Part shown: one piece after another, positions 53,927 to 61,796 of the stretch | Layout of the letters: every line of letters begins with the position of its first letter | Numbering within the stretch: position 1 is the first letter of the stretch | Source of the DNA: JANWXD01 sp035575135 | GTDB lineage: Bacteria > Acidobacteriota > Terriglobia > Bryobacterales > Bryobacteraceae | DNA length: 64,000 nucleotides | Reading direction: 5' to 3' | Assembly (NCBI GenBank): GCA_035575135.1 | Contig: DATLYE010000034.1 | Span: 1-64,000 of the forward strand | The notes under the pieces: model-generated | The model's database searches: none | Seen by the model: only the letters and a program-made list of their open reading frames with translations | What the model was told of the DNA's origin: nothing | Translations under genes and position numbers: made by a program

Positions 53927-54100
53927 TCAGTGCTGCTCGGAGGCCGGTGGCTCCAGTCGCACCAGTTCCCAGCGACCGCGGCCGCAAAGGTTGGGACACG
54001 GCGGAAACTGCTGCCCCGCCAGGAAGCGCTCCGGCCGCTTGCACACGCTGCACCAGTAAATCGCAGTCTCAGGCACTCGATCGCCCGGCTTGTAGGTCAC
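53927..54100 (-). CDS. 57-aa zinc-ribbon-like protein
   Basis: A short gene starting at the GTG at 54100, which overlaps the phosphatase stop in a GTGA (54097-54100). The core has CxxC (CSVC) and a second CPNLC pair, separated by about 16 residues, as in a small zinc ribbon; the N terminus YKPGDRVPETAIYWC resembles small YjzC-like proteins. Translational coupling to gph argues that it is real. Function unknown. Confidence 0.6.
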   Translation of the reverse strand: MTYKPGDRVPETAIYWCSVCKRPERFLAGQQFPPCPNLCGRGRWELVRLEPPASEQH

Positions 54101-54762
54101 CGCCGCGCTCCCCGCCGCTCGGCTATCACCAGTTCGGCCAGCTCCTCCGGGCGGTCCACCAGGAAATCGGGCGGATCTTCGGCGAACGTCTCCGGTTGAA
54201 AGCCGTAAGTGACGCCGCAGGAGCGGACGCCGGCATTGCGAGCCGTGCGCACGTCCACAGCGCTGTCCCCCACCAGGAGCGTGCGCTCGCGGGATGCTCC
54301 GGACTCCTCGAGCAGCTTCTCCACTCCCGCCGGATGCGGCTTTTTCTGCTCGAAGCTGTTGCCGCCGTAGACACGGAAGAACAGGTCGCGGACGCCCAGC
54401 CCCTCCAGAATCGCGCTGCTGAACCTCACCGGCTTGTTGGTGAGCACGGCGAGCTCTACACCTTCGCCCCGAAGGCGTTCCAGGCACTCGCGCATTCCGG
54501 GATATAACGCGGTGTGATCCAGCATGTGCTCGCGGTAATAGTTGAGAAAATACTGGAGCGCCCGCTCGACGTCCGCATCGCTGAATTCGGGGCCGAGGGC
54601 GCGGCGGATCAACACGGGCGCCCCGTTGCCCACGTAAGAGTAGACCAACTCGTTGTCCAGCGGTCCGAGGCCCAGCCAGGCTCGCGTGGCATTGACGGAC
54701 TGCGCCAGGTCGAGCTTCGAGTCAATCAGGGTGCCATCCAGGTCGAAGATTACGAGATCCAT
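54097..54762 (-). CDS. gph: HAD-superfamily phosphoglycolate phosphatase-like hydrolase
   Basis: 221 aa from the ATG at 54762. HAD motifs: I FDLDGTLIDS (D7, D9), II LAVLTNKP, III the KKPHP lysine, IV VGDSAVDVRTARNAG. A helical cap sits between I and II. It probably removes phosphate from 2-phosphoglycolate, though HAD phosphatases are promiscuous. It lies between cvpA (53 bp upstream) and the zinc-ribbon gene. Confidence 0.82.
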   Translation of the reverse strand: MDLVIFDLDGTLIDSKLDLAQSVNATRAWLGLGPLDNELVYSYVGNGAPVLIRRALGPEFSDADVERALQYFLNYYREHMLDHTALYPGMRECLERLRGEGVELAVLTNKPVRFSSAILEGLGVRDLFFRVYGGNSFEQKKPHPAGVEKLLEESGASRERTLLVGDSAVDVRTARNAGVRSCGVTYGFQPETFAEDPPDFLVDRPEELAELVIAERRGARR

Positions 54763-54815
54763 GAAATCGGGCGCCGGCCGACCAACCAGCTTCCATGGTA
54801 GCATCCGCCTGCGCG

Positions 54816-55379
54816 TCAGATCGTCTCCGGCCGGAGGCGGCGGTGCTTGCGGATGGCGTTTTCCCAGGCTTCCCGCACCTTGATATAGTTCTCCCGCACG
54901 GCTTCCTTTACTTCGTAGGGCGCCAGCGCTGCGCAGACATTCGCCGCGTCAATGACGTACGGGGCGATACGGGAGTTGACGACGGCCCGGGGAGGCGGCT
55001 TGGGCGCAAAAGCCATCAGAGCCAGAACCAGGGCGATGGCGATGACGCCCGCCCGGAGCAGGCCGAAGACTCCCCCGAGCACGCGGTCCAGCCAGCTCAG
55101 CCCCGTCCACTTGAACAGCATGCCGAGCAGGAAGCCTACAAGGCCGCCGAAGGCCGTGATCAGGGAGAAGATGATCAGGAAACCAATGAAATTCGCGAAA
55201 CCACGGTGACTTACGTACGGACGCAGGAAACCGCCGGCCACGCCGTAGAACCACAACCCGCCGAGCAGGCCCGCAATCGCCGCCATGAACCCGATGCCGA
55301 CTTTCGCAAAGCCCTTCGCGAACCCCTCAACCACGCAAAGCAACAGGATTACGACCAGTGCGACGTCGAGCCAGTTCAC
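54816..55379 (-). CDS. CvpA-family membrane protein
   Basis: 187 aa from the GTG at 55379, which overlaps the purC stop (GTGA, 55376-55379). Four hydrophobic segments occur in the first 125 residues, with the CvpA-like opening NWLDVALVVILLLCVVEGFAKGF and a glycine-rich FGGLVGFLLGMLFK. The tail is soluble and helical. CvpA relatives are linked to envelope homeostasis and, historically, colicin V and purine loci; the purC overlap suits that context. Confidence 0.78.
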   Translation of the reverse strand: MNWLDVALVVILLLCVVEGFAKGFAKVGIGFMAAIAGLLGGLWFYGVAGGFLRPYVSHRGFANFIGFLIIFSLITAFGGLVGFLLGMLFKWTGLSWLDRVLGGVFGLLRAGVIAIALVLALMAFAPKPPPRAVVNSRIAPYVIDAANVCAALAPYEVKEAVRENYIKVREAWENAIRKHRRLRPETI

Positions 55380-56275
55380 AACACTCTTCCGGTCAGCGCC
55401 CGGTAGGCTTCCCGATACTTCTCGCTCGTGCGCGCGGCCACCTCCGGCGGCAGGGCGGGCGCCGGAGGCCGCTTGTCCCATCCGATGGACTCCAGGTAGT
55501 CCCGCACGTACTGTTTGTCATAGGAGGGCTGCGGCCCGCCCGGCCGATAGCCGTCCGCCGGCCAGAAGCGGGAAGAGTCCGGCGTCAGGACTTCGTCGGC
55601 CAGGACCAGTTCCGGACCCACGAAGCCGAACTCGAACTTGGTGTCTGCAATCAGGATGCCCCTGGTTTCGGCGTAGCGCGCCGCCCGCGAGTAGATTTCC
55701 AGCGTCAGCGCACGCAGCCGCTCGGCGAGCTCCCCGCCCACCAGGGCCACCACATCATCAAAAGAAATGTTCTCATCGTGGCCCGTTTGGGCCTTGGTCG
55801 CGGGTGTGAAGATCGGCTCCGGCAGGCGGTCGCTCTCGCGGAGGCCCGGAGGAAGGGGGATGCCGCACACCTTGCCGGTCTCCCGGTACTCCTTCCAGCC
55901 GGAGCCCGCAAGGTAGCCGCGCGCCACACACTCCACCGGGATCATCTCCGCCCGCCGCACCAGCATCGAGCGTCCCTCGAGCACGGCGCGGTAGGGTTGC
56001 AAGGCGGCCGGATACGTCTCCGGATCGGCACTGAGAAAGTGTGTCGGCGTCACATCGCGGAGGAAATCGAACCAGAACACCGACAGCTGGGTGAGCACCG
56101 TTCCCTTCGCAGGGATGCCCGTCGGCAGCACATAATCGAAGGCTGAGATCCGGTCCGTCGCCACGATCAGCAGCCGGTCTCCGAGATCATAAACGTCGCG
56201 GACTTTCCCCCGTGCCAGCAACTGCAATCCGGGAAGATGGGTCTCGAGCACCACGTTGTTGAGCTGTAACGTCAT
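55376..56275 (-). CDS. purC: phosphoribosylaminoimidazole-succinocarboxamide synthase
   Basis: 299 aa, close to the longer (yeast-type) SAICAR synthetases. Motifs: GKVRDVYDLGD (23-33), ATDRISAFDYVLP (39-51), RSMLVRRAEMIPVECVARGY, and DTKFEFGFVG for Mg-ATP. It joins CAIR and aspartate in purine synthesis. It is the first gene of the purC-cvpA-gph run, with an overlapping start/stop to cvpA. Confidence 0.95.
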   Translation of the reverse strand: MTLQLNNVVLETHLPGLQLLARGKVRDVYDLGDRLLIVATDRISAFDYVLPTGIPAKGTVLTQLSVFWFDFLRDVTPTHFLSADPETYPAALQPYRAVLEGRSMLVRRAEMIPVECVARGYLAGSGWKEYRETGKVCGIPLPPGLRESDRLPEPIFTPATKAQTGHDENISFDDVVALVGGELAERLRALTLEIYSRAARYAETRGILIADTKFEFGFVGPELVLADEVLTPDSSRFWPADGYRPGGPQPSYDKQYVRDYLESIGWDKRPPAPALPPEVAARTSEKYREAYRALTGRVL

Positions 56276-56305
56276 GACGAAAAGATCGCTCCCAAAGTTC
56301 GGTAC

Positions 56306-57421
56306 TTATGCCCGGGAAATCGCTTCCCAGGTCATCTCCCGGCCGCGCACGCACGCCTCGAGCGCCATCACCGCCGTCAGCGTGCTTTCGGCCGCAGAAA
56401 AGGCCGCGTTTTCGATCTTGCCGGTCCGCACTCCTTCGATGAACTCGTTTACGGCATCGAGCGTGATGTCGTAGTTGGTCTCCACCCGCTCCGGCGGCGC
56501 CTTCTCCCGCCAGACCGTGTAACCGCGGCGGGAAGTGTTCACCGCGCCCTTCTCGCAGATGAAGGTCTCGGAAACGTCCTGGAATCCCGGCGTGCGGAAC
56601 TGGTTGGCGCTGTAACTGAAAATCATCCCGTCGGCGAACTGGAACGTGCAGGCCACGTTGTCGAAAATGTCGCCGTAGCGCCGCACCTGCCGGCTCCCGT
56701 ATCCCGTCACGCGCACAGGATGCGAGCCCGTAAACCAGTTGACGACGTCAATGTTGTGGCAGTCCTGCTCGACGAGAATGTCTCCGGAAAGTTCGCGGTA
56801 GAAGAACCAGTTCCGGATCCGTTCCTGCTCGGGCGGGTGGCCGGTGGCGATGGGAGGACCGCCTCCAAGCCAGGCGGCGCGGACCATCTTGATGGCTCCG
56901 AGCTCGCCGGATTTGACGATCTCATAAGCTCTGCGGTAGTCCTTCCCGTAGCGCTGCTGGTAGTCTACGGTGATGCGCTTGGACGGGTCCGCCCGCTTGG
57001 CGGCTTCGATCACGCGGCGGCAGCCGGCGGCATCCACGGCGGCGGGCTTCTCCATGAAGATATGCTTGCGGGCAGCCACTGCCGCCTCGAAGTGCTCCGG
57101 GTGCAGATAAGCGGGTGTCGTAATCAACACCGCGTCCACGTCCGTCGCAAGCAGGTCTTTGTAGTCCTTGAACGCCTTGGCCCCGGAATATTTTTGCACC
57201 GCGGCCTGCAGCTTGTCGTCGTAAATGTCACAGACCGCAGCGATGCGGGCAAACTCATTCTTGGCGAACAGCCCGCTCACGTACATGCCGCGGTTGCCGC
57301 AACCGATCACGCCCACCGTTACGGCGGAACCCGCCTGGAAACCGCGCGCCGTCCGGGGCGCCACCACCAGCACGCCGCCGGTGGCGATGCGGAGAAACTC
57401 TCGTCGGTGATTCTCGGGCAT
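56306..57421 (-). CDS. Tat-exported Gfo/Idh/MocA oxidoreductase
   Basis: 371 aa. NHRREFLRIATGGVLVV (4-20) is a Tat signal, so an exported NAD(P)-bound protein is expected. The dinucleotide loop VIGCGNRGMYVS follows, then MEKPAAVD with the catalytic Lys, DYQQRYGKDYRR, and LVEQDCHNIDVVNW. The twin-arginine type in Acidobacteria and Planctomycetes is often coupled with DUF1080 or sugar-acid metabolism. It is divergent from a glycosyltransferase-methyltransferase gene, 53 bp away. Confidence 0.85.
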   Translation of the reverse strand: MPENHRREFLRIATGGVLVVAPRTARGFQAGSAVTVGVIGCGNRGMYVSGLFAKNEFARIAAVCDIYDDKLQAAVQKYSGAKAFKDYKDLLATDVDAVLITTPAYLHPEHFEAAVAARKHIFMEKPAAVDAAGCRRVIEAAKRADPSKRITVDYQQRYGKDYRRAYEIVKSGELGAIKMVRAAWLGGGPPIATGHPPEQERIRNWFFYRELSGDILVEQDCHNIDVVNWFTGSHPVRVTGYGSRQVRRYGDIFDNVACTFQFADGMIFSYSANQFRTPGFQDVSETFICEKGAVNTSRRGYTVWREKAPPERVETNYDITLDAVNEFIEGVRTGKIENAAFSAAESTLTAVMALEACVRGREMTWEAISRA

Positions 57422-57456
57422 AAAACCGGCCTTTCGATCGGATACTTCAGGCCCAT

Positions 57457-57462
57457 TATACT
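57457..57462 (+). promoter_or_regulatory. -10-like TATACT of the sugar cluster
   Basis: TATACT ends 12 nt before the GTG at 57475; GAGGAAG between them can act as Shine-Dalgarno only if transcription starts unusually close to the hexamer. No -35 is evident. Confidence 0.35.
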
Positions 57463-57474
57463 GAGGAAGTCCGT

Positions 57475-58878
57475 GTGAAGCTTTCCATCCTCGTGCCTGT
57501 CTATAACGAGCGTGCCGTGGTGGAGCGCAGCCTGCGGCAGGCTCTGGAGGCGCCCCTTCCGGAGCAGATGGAGCGGGAGCTCATCGTGGTGGACGATTGC
57601 TCCACCGACGGCACCTCGGCGATCCTGGAACGGCTCGCCGCTTCCGAACCCCGGATCCGCCTGCTCCGGCATCCCGTCAACCGCGGCAAAGGTGCGGCCA
57701 TCCGTACCGCCATCTCCCAGGCGACCGGCGACTTCTGCATCGTACAGGATGCCGATCTGGAGTACGATCCCACCGAATATCCCCGCCTGCTGCGCCCGCT
57801 GCTGGACGGCCGGGCCGACGCAGTCTTCGGTTCCCGCTTTCTGGCCGGAGAGCAGACTCGCGTACTCGCCTTTCGCCATTCCATGATCAACCGGGCGCTG
57901 ACACTGGTCTCCAACGTGTTCTCCAACCTGAACCTGACGGATATGGAGACCTGCTATAAAGCCTTCCGCACCGACATCCTCAAGAGCATTCCCATCCGCT
58001 CGAACCGTTTCGGCTTCGAGCCGGAAATCGTCATGAAGTGCGCCAAGCGCAATCTGCGGATCTACGAGGTCCCTATCAGCTACCACGGCCGCACCTACGA
58101 GGAGGGCAAGAAGATCGGATGGAAAGACGGCATCAAAGCCCTCGGCGTCATTCTGCATTTCTGGCTGATTGACGACCTCTACAACGAAGCCTACGGGCGC
58201 GGGCACCTCAACAATCTCACCGGCACGCCGCAATATTTGAGCTGGATGGCGCGCCTCCTGCGCCCCTATGTGGGGGATTCGATCCTGGAGATCAGCGCCG
58301 GAATCGGCAACATCACCGCCCGGCTGATGGGCCGCTCGGTGCGCTACGTGGCCTGCGAGCACGATCCGCTGTATCTGCACACGCTGCGCAACCGCTTCCT
58401 CCGCACGCCGAACGTCGAAGTGAGGCGGCTTGACCCGTCCCGGCCCGAGGATCTCTGCGGCTTCCACGAAGAGTTCGACACGGCCCTGTGCCTGAACGTG
58501 CTGGAGCATCTCGACGAACCGCAAGCGACACTCGCCGCGCTCTGGAAGGCGCTGCGGCCGGGCGGATGTCTGCTGGTGCTCGTGCCGCAGAGCCCGGCTT
58601 TGTACTCGGATCTGGACCGCACGCTCGGGCACAAGCGGCGGTTCGACGCCCGCCAGCTGCGCGCTTTGCTGGAAAGCGCCGGGTTCCGGCTGGAGGCGCT
58701 CCGCGAGCTGAATAAGATCGGCGCGCCTGCCTGGTGGTTGTACGGCAAGGTCATGCGCCGCAAGGCCATCAGCAAGCTGACGCTGAAACTGTTCGACAAA
58801 ACCGTCTGGTTGTGGCGGCGCGTGGACTGGGTGCTGCCCTGGAAAGGGCTGTCGCTCGTGGCGGTGGCGCGGAAGTAG
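57475..58878 (+). CDS. family 2 glycosyltransferase fused to SAM methyltransferase
   Basis: 467 aa from a GTG with GAGGAAG upstream. Residues 1-235 are a GT-A glycosyltransferase like dolichol-phosphate mannosyl/glucosyl synthases (ILVPVYNERAVVE 5-17, VDDCSTDGT 39-47, NRGKGAAIRTAI 69-80, the metal motif DAD 92-94, and FGSRFLAGEQTR). From about 255 a class I methyltransferase follows (ILEISAGIGNIT, CLNVLEHLDEP, ALRPGGCLLVLVP). A short C-terminal part carries basic and aromatic residues. It may glycosylate a lipid carrier and methylate the same acceptor or a later product. It opens a plus-strand sugar cluster. Confidence 0.82.
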   Translation: MKLSILVPVYNERAVVERSLRQALEAPLPEQMERELIVVDDCSTDGTSAILERLAASEPRIRLLRHPVNRGKGAAIRTAISQATGDFCIVQDADLEYDPTEYPRLLRPLLDGRADAVFGSRFLAGEQTRVLAFRHSMINRALTLVSNVFSNLNLTDMETCYKAFRTDILKSIPIRSNRFGFEPEIVMKCAKRNLRIYEVPISYHGRTYEEGKKIGWKDGIKALGVILHFWLIDDLYNEAYGRGHLNNLTGTPQYLSWMARLLRPYVGDSILEISAGIGNITARLMGRSVRYVACEHDPLYLHTLRNRFLRTPNVEVRRLDPSRPEDLCGFHEEFDTALCLNVLEHLDEPQATLAALWKALRPGGCLLVLVPQSPALYSDLDRTLGHKRRFDARQLRALLESAGFRLEALRELNKIGAPAWWLYGKVMRRKAISKLTLKLFDKTVWLWRRVDWVLPWKGLSLVAVARK

Positions 58879-58880
58879 CC

Positions 58881-59900
58881 ATGCGCGCAGTGGGCCTGGA
58901 TTACGCAAACCGCCGGCTGTGCCACCGTGCCGTGCCCGACCCGCCCGGTTTGGGAGACGGCGAAGTGCTGCTCCGGGTCAGAGAGGTCGGAGTCTGCGGC
59001 ACGGACCGCTTCCTGGCGTCCTGGGAATTCGGCTCGCCGCCCCCGGGTTCGGATTTCCTGATCCTCGGCCACGAAGCGCTCTGTGAAGTGGCCGAGACCG
59101 GGCCGGGCGTGACCGCTCTGGCGCGCGGCGATCTGGTGGTGCCCATCGTGCGCCGCCCCTGCCGGCCTCCGTGCGCCTCCTGCGAGCGGGGCCGCCGCGA
59201 CCTTTGCCTCAGCGGCCGCTACACCGAACGCGGCATTGTCGGGGCGGACGGCTATTTCGCCGAGTACGCCGTTGACCGGGTCGAAGATCTTGTCCGCGTT
59301 CCCGCGGAGCTCGCTCCGGTGGCCGTGCTCGTCGAGCCTCTCAGCGTGGTGGAAAAGGCCGTGGATACGGCACTGCGGCTCCATGAGGGCGCGCCGCGCT
59401 CGGCGCTGGTGCTCGGCGCCGGCACGATCGGGATGCTGGCCGCCCTCGCCCTGCGCGAACGGTCTCTCGAGGTGACGGTTTGCTCGCTGGAACCGGAGGA
59501 CCACCCGCGCGCACAGTGGCTTCGTGGATCAGGCTTCGAGTACGCGCCCGTTCCGCCGCGCCGCACCGCCGACATTGTCCTCGAGGCGGCCGGACCCGCC
59601 GCCGCGGCCTTTGCCGCCGTCCGTGCTCTGGCGCCGCTCGGAGTCTGCGGCATCCTGGGAACCGCGTCCGACGCGGCCGGAGAGTTCCCGTTTCGCGGCC
59701 TCCTGCTCGGCAACCAGCGCGTCTTCGGCAGCGTGAACGCGAGCCCCGACTCGTTCCGGCGCGCGGTGGAGGACCTGCGCCGCTTCGATCGCCGCCTGCT
59801 GGAGCGGATGCTCCGGCGCTGCCGCTTCGATGATTACGCGCTGACCATTCTGGGGCCGGTCCAGGTGGCGCCCAAGGCCGTCCACGTCGTGGCCGAATGA
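58881..59900 (+). CDS. zinc-dependent glucose/galactose 1-dehydrogenase-like MDR enzyme
   Basis: 339 aa from the ATG at 58881, 2 bp after the previous stop. Catalytic zinc residues C39 (VCGTD) and H64-E65 (GHEA); structural zinc cysteines C94, C98, C101 and C109; then GRYTERGIVGADGYFAEY, as in archaeal-type glucose dehydrogenases. The NAD(P) fold begins at VLGAGTIGMLAALA. It would oxidise an aldose to its lactone. The neighbours (isomerase, epimerase, glycoside hydrolase) support a sugar substrate. Confidence 0.75.
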   Translation: MRAVGLDYANRRLCHRAVPDPPGLGDGEVLLRVREVGVCGTDRFLASWEFGSPPPGSDFLILGHEALCEVAETGPGVTALARGDLVVPIVRRPCRPPCASCERGRRDLCLSGRYTERGIVGADGYFAEYAVDRVEDLVRVPAELAPVAVLVEPLSVVEKAVDTALRLHEGAPRSALVLGAGTIGMLAALALRERSLEVTVCSLEPEDHPRAQWLRGSGFEYAPVPPRRTADIVLEAAGPAAAAFAAVRALAPLGVCGILGTASDAAGEFPFRGLLLGNQRVFGSVNASPDSFRRAVEDLRRFDRRLLERMLRRCRFDDYALTILGPVQVAPKAVHVVAE

Positions 59901-60003
59901 GGGGCTCATTTCTCTGGTTCTGCGCCGGAGTGCGCGGTCCGGCACCCGGGAGCGGCGCCTGCGGGCGCCCGCTTGTTGCGTCGCGCGGTTGCGGTGAGGT
60001 TGA

Positions 60004-60009
60004 TACACT
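60004..60009 (+). promoter_or_regulatory. -10-like TACACT abutting an ATG
   Basis: TACACT ends directly before the ATG at 60010 and 9 nt before the in-frame ATG at 60019. A transcript from it would begin near 60016, so the second ATG is the likely start. Confidence 0.4.
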
Positions 60010-60018
60010 ATGACGGCA

Positions 60019-60852
60019 ATGGCGTTCGTATTCCGTCATTCGATCTGCAACGAGGTGTTCGACAAGTGGTCTTTCGCCGACGCCTGCCGGGCCATCCGCA
60101 AAGCCGGCTATAGCGGTGTCGAGATCGCCCCGTTCACGCTTTCCGAAGATCCCAACAGCCTTAGCGCCGACCAGCGCCGCGAGTTCCGGCGCGCCATGGA
60201 AGGAGAGGGGCTCACCTTCGTGGGGCTCCACTGGCTGTTGATGGCTCCCAAAGGCCTCCATGTGACGACTCCGGATGAAGCCGTGCGCCGCCGAAGCTGG
60301 GAGCATGTGCGGCGCCTCGTGGATCTTTGCGCGGATCTGGGGCCGGACGGCGTGATGGTCTTCGGCTCGCCCAAGCAGCGCAGCACCACCGGCGGCGCCA
60401 CGCCGGCCGAGGCCACCCAGCGTTTCATCGCAGGCCTGGAAAGCGTCGCCCCGCACGCCGCCGAAAGAGGCGTGACGATCCTGGTCGAAGCGCTCCCCAA
60501 GCGCGACTGCGACGTGGTCACCTCGCTCGATGAGGCGGCCCGGATCGTACGGCAGATCAACAGCCCCGCCGTGCGCACCATGTTCGACACGCATAACGCC
60601 GTCGAAGAGGTGGAACGCCACGACGTGCTTGTGGACCGGTACTTTGATCTGATCCGCCACGTGCACGTCAACGAGATGGACGGACGCCATCCCGGCACCG
60701 GCGACTACGATTTCAAGCCGGTGCTGCGCGTGTTGAAACGCCGCGGCTACACCGGTTGGATTTCGCTCGAGTGCTTTGACTTCAGCTTCGGCGCCGAGAA
60801 AATCGCCGCCGATTCGCTGCGGTATCTCGAAGCGGAGATTGCACGCCTGTGA
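60019..60852 (+). CDS. sugar phosphate isomerase/epimerase (xylose-isomerase-like TIM barrel)
   Basis: 277 aa from the ATG at 60019, preferred over the ATG at 60010 because a TACACT hexamer ends at 60009. AP-endonuclease-2-type barrel: GYSGVEIAPFT, GLHWLLMAPKGLH, ILVEALPKRDCD (Glu), MFDTHNAVEE (Asp, His), HVHVNEMDGRHPG and WISLECFD (Glu) provide a divalent-metal centre as in hydroxypyruvate isomerase or 3-epimerases. The substrate is unknown. The stop overlaps the GTG of the epimerase gene (GTGA, 60849-60852). Confidence 0.75.
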   Translation: MAFVFRHSICNEVFDKWSFADACRAIRKAGYSGVEIAPFTLSEDPNSLSADQRREFRRAMEGEGLTFVGLHWLLMAPKGLHVTTPDEAVRRRSWEHVRRLVDLCADLGPDGVMVFGSPKQRSTTGGATPAEATQRFIAGLESVAPHAAERGVTILVEALPKRDCDVVTSLDEAARIVRQINSPAVRTMFDTHNAVEEVERHDVLVDRYFDLIRHVHVNEMDGRHPGTGDYDFKPVLRVLKRRGYTGWISLECFDFSFGAEKIAADSLRYLEAEIARL

Positions 60853-61796
60853 GCCGGTACGTCGTCACCGGAGGCGCAGGCTTCATCGGCTCCGCGCTCG
60901 TGCGGGCCCTGCTCGCTGAGGATCAGGGTCCCGTCACGGTGCTGGACAACTTCTCGACGGGCCGGGCCGCGAACCTCGAGGGTCTCGGCGGGCGTCTGGA
61001 GATCCGCTGCGCCGATATCCGCCGCTTCGAGGAGATCGAGCCGTGGTTGCGAGGCGCCGAGATCGTCTTTCACCTGGCGGCGATTCCCTCCGTTCCCCGC
61101 TCGATCGAAGATCCTGTGCCCTCCCACGCGACCAACATAGACGGTACGTTCAACGTGCTGCGGGCCGCGGCGGCCTGCGGAGTCCGGCGCGTGGTGTACG
61201 CCGCCTCCTCATCGGCCTATGGCGGCAGCGAGGTGCTGCCGAAAGTGGAAACCATGCGTCCGGAGCCGCAGTCGCCCTATGCGGTCCAGAAGCTTACGGG
61301 AGAATACTACGCTGCGGTCTTTTCCTCCTGCTTCGGGCTGGAAACCGTCTCGCTGCGCTACTTCAATGTCTACGGTCCGCGCCAGGATCCCTCCAGCCCG
61401 TACTCCGGCGTCATCTCCGTGTTCATGCGATCCCTGCTCGAGCGGCGTCCGCCCACCATTTACGGAGACGGCGAGCAGTCGCGCGACTTCACCTACGTCG
61501 AGGATATCGTGGACATCACGCTGCGCGCGGCTCGCACGCCGGGCGTCAGCGGGCGCATGTACAATGCGGGCGCCGGGGGCCGGCACACCCTGAATGCCGT
61601 GTGGCGCACGCTCCAGCAGATCGAAGGCGTCCAGCTCCCGCCCGTCTATGGTCCCCCGCGGCCCGGCGATGTGCGCCATTCCCAGGCCGATATCTCCGCG
61701 GCAAGGCGGGACCTCGGCTACGCGCCGCGCTTCAGCCTGGAAGAAGGTTTGCGGCGCACGCTCGAGTGGTACCGCTCGAACTGGAGCAAGCCGTGA
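60849..61796 (+). CDS. NAD-dependent sugar-nucleotide epimerase (extended SDR)
   Basis: 315 aa from the GTG at 60849. The Rossmann loop GGAGFIGS (8-15), D33 for the ribose, HLAAIPSVPRS, the catalytic SSS with Y144-x-x-x-K148, and RYFNVYGPRQDP match UDP-glucose 4-epimerase-like enzymes. It makes or interconverts a UDP- or NDP-sugar for surface glycans. Both ends overlap neighbours by four bases (GTGA at 60849 and 61793), so it is the centre of a coupled three-gene unit. Confidence 0.85.
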   Translation: MSRYVVTGGAGFIGSALVRALLAEDQGPVTVLDNFSTGRAANLEGLGGRLEIRCADIRRFEEIEPWLRGAEIVFHLAAIPSVPRSIEDPVPSHATNIDGTFNVLRAAAACGVRRVVYAASSSAYGGSEVLPKVETMRPEPQSPYAVQKLTGEYYAAVFSSCFGLETVSLRYFNVYGPRQDPSSPYSGVISVFMRSLLERRPPTIYGDGEQSRDFTYVEDIVDITLRAARTPGVSGRMYNAGAGGRHTLNAVWRTLQQIEGVQLPPVYGPPRPGDVRHSQADISAARRDLGYAPRFSLEEGLRRTLEWYRSNWSKP

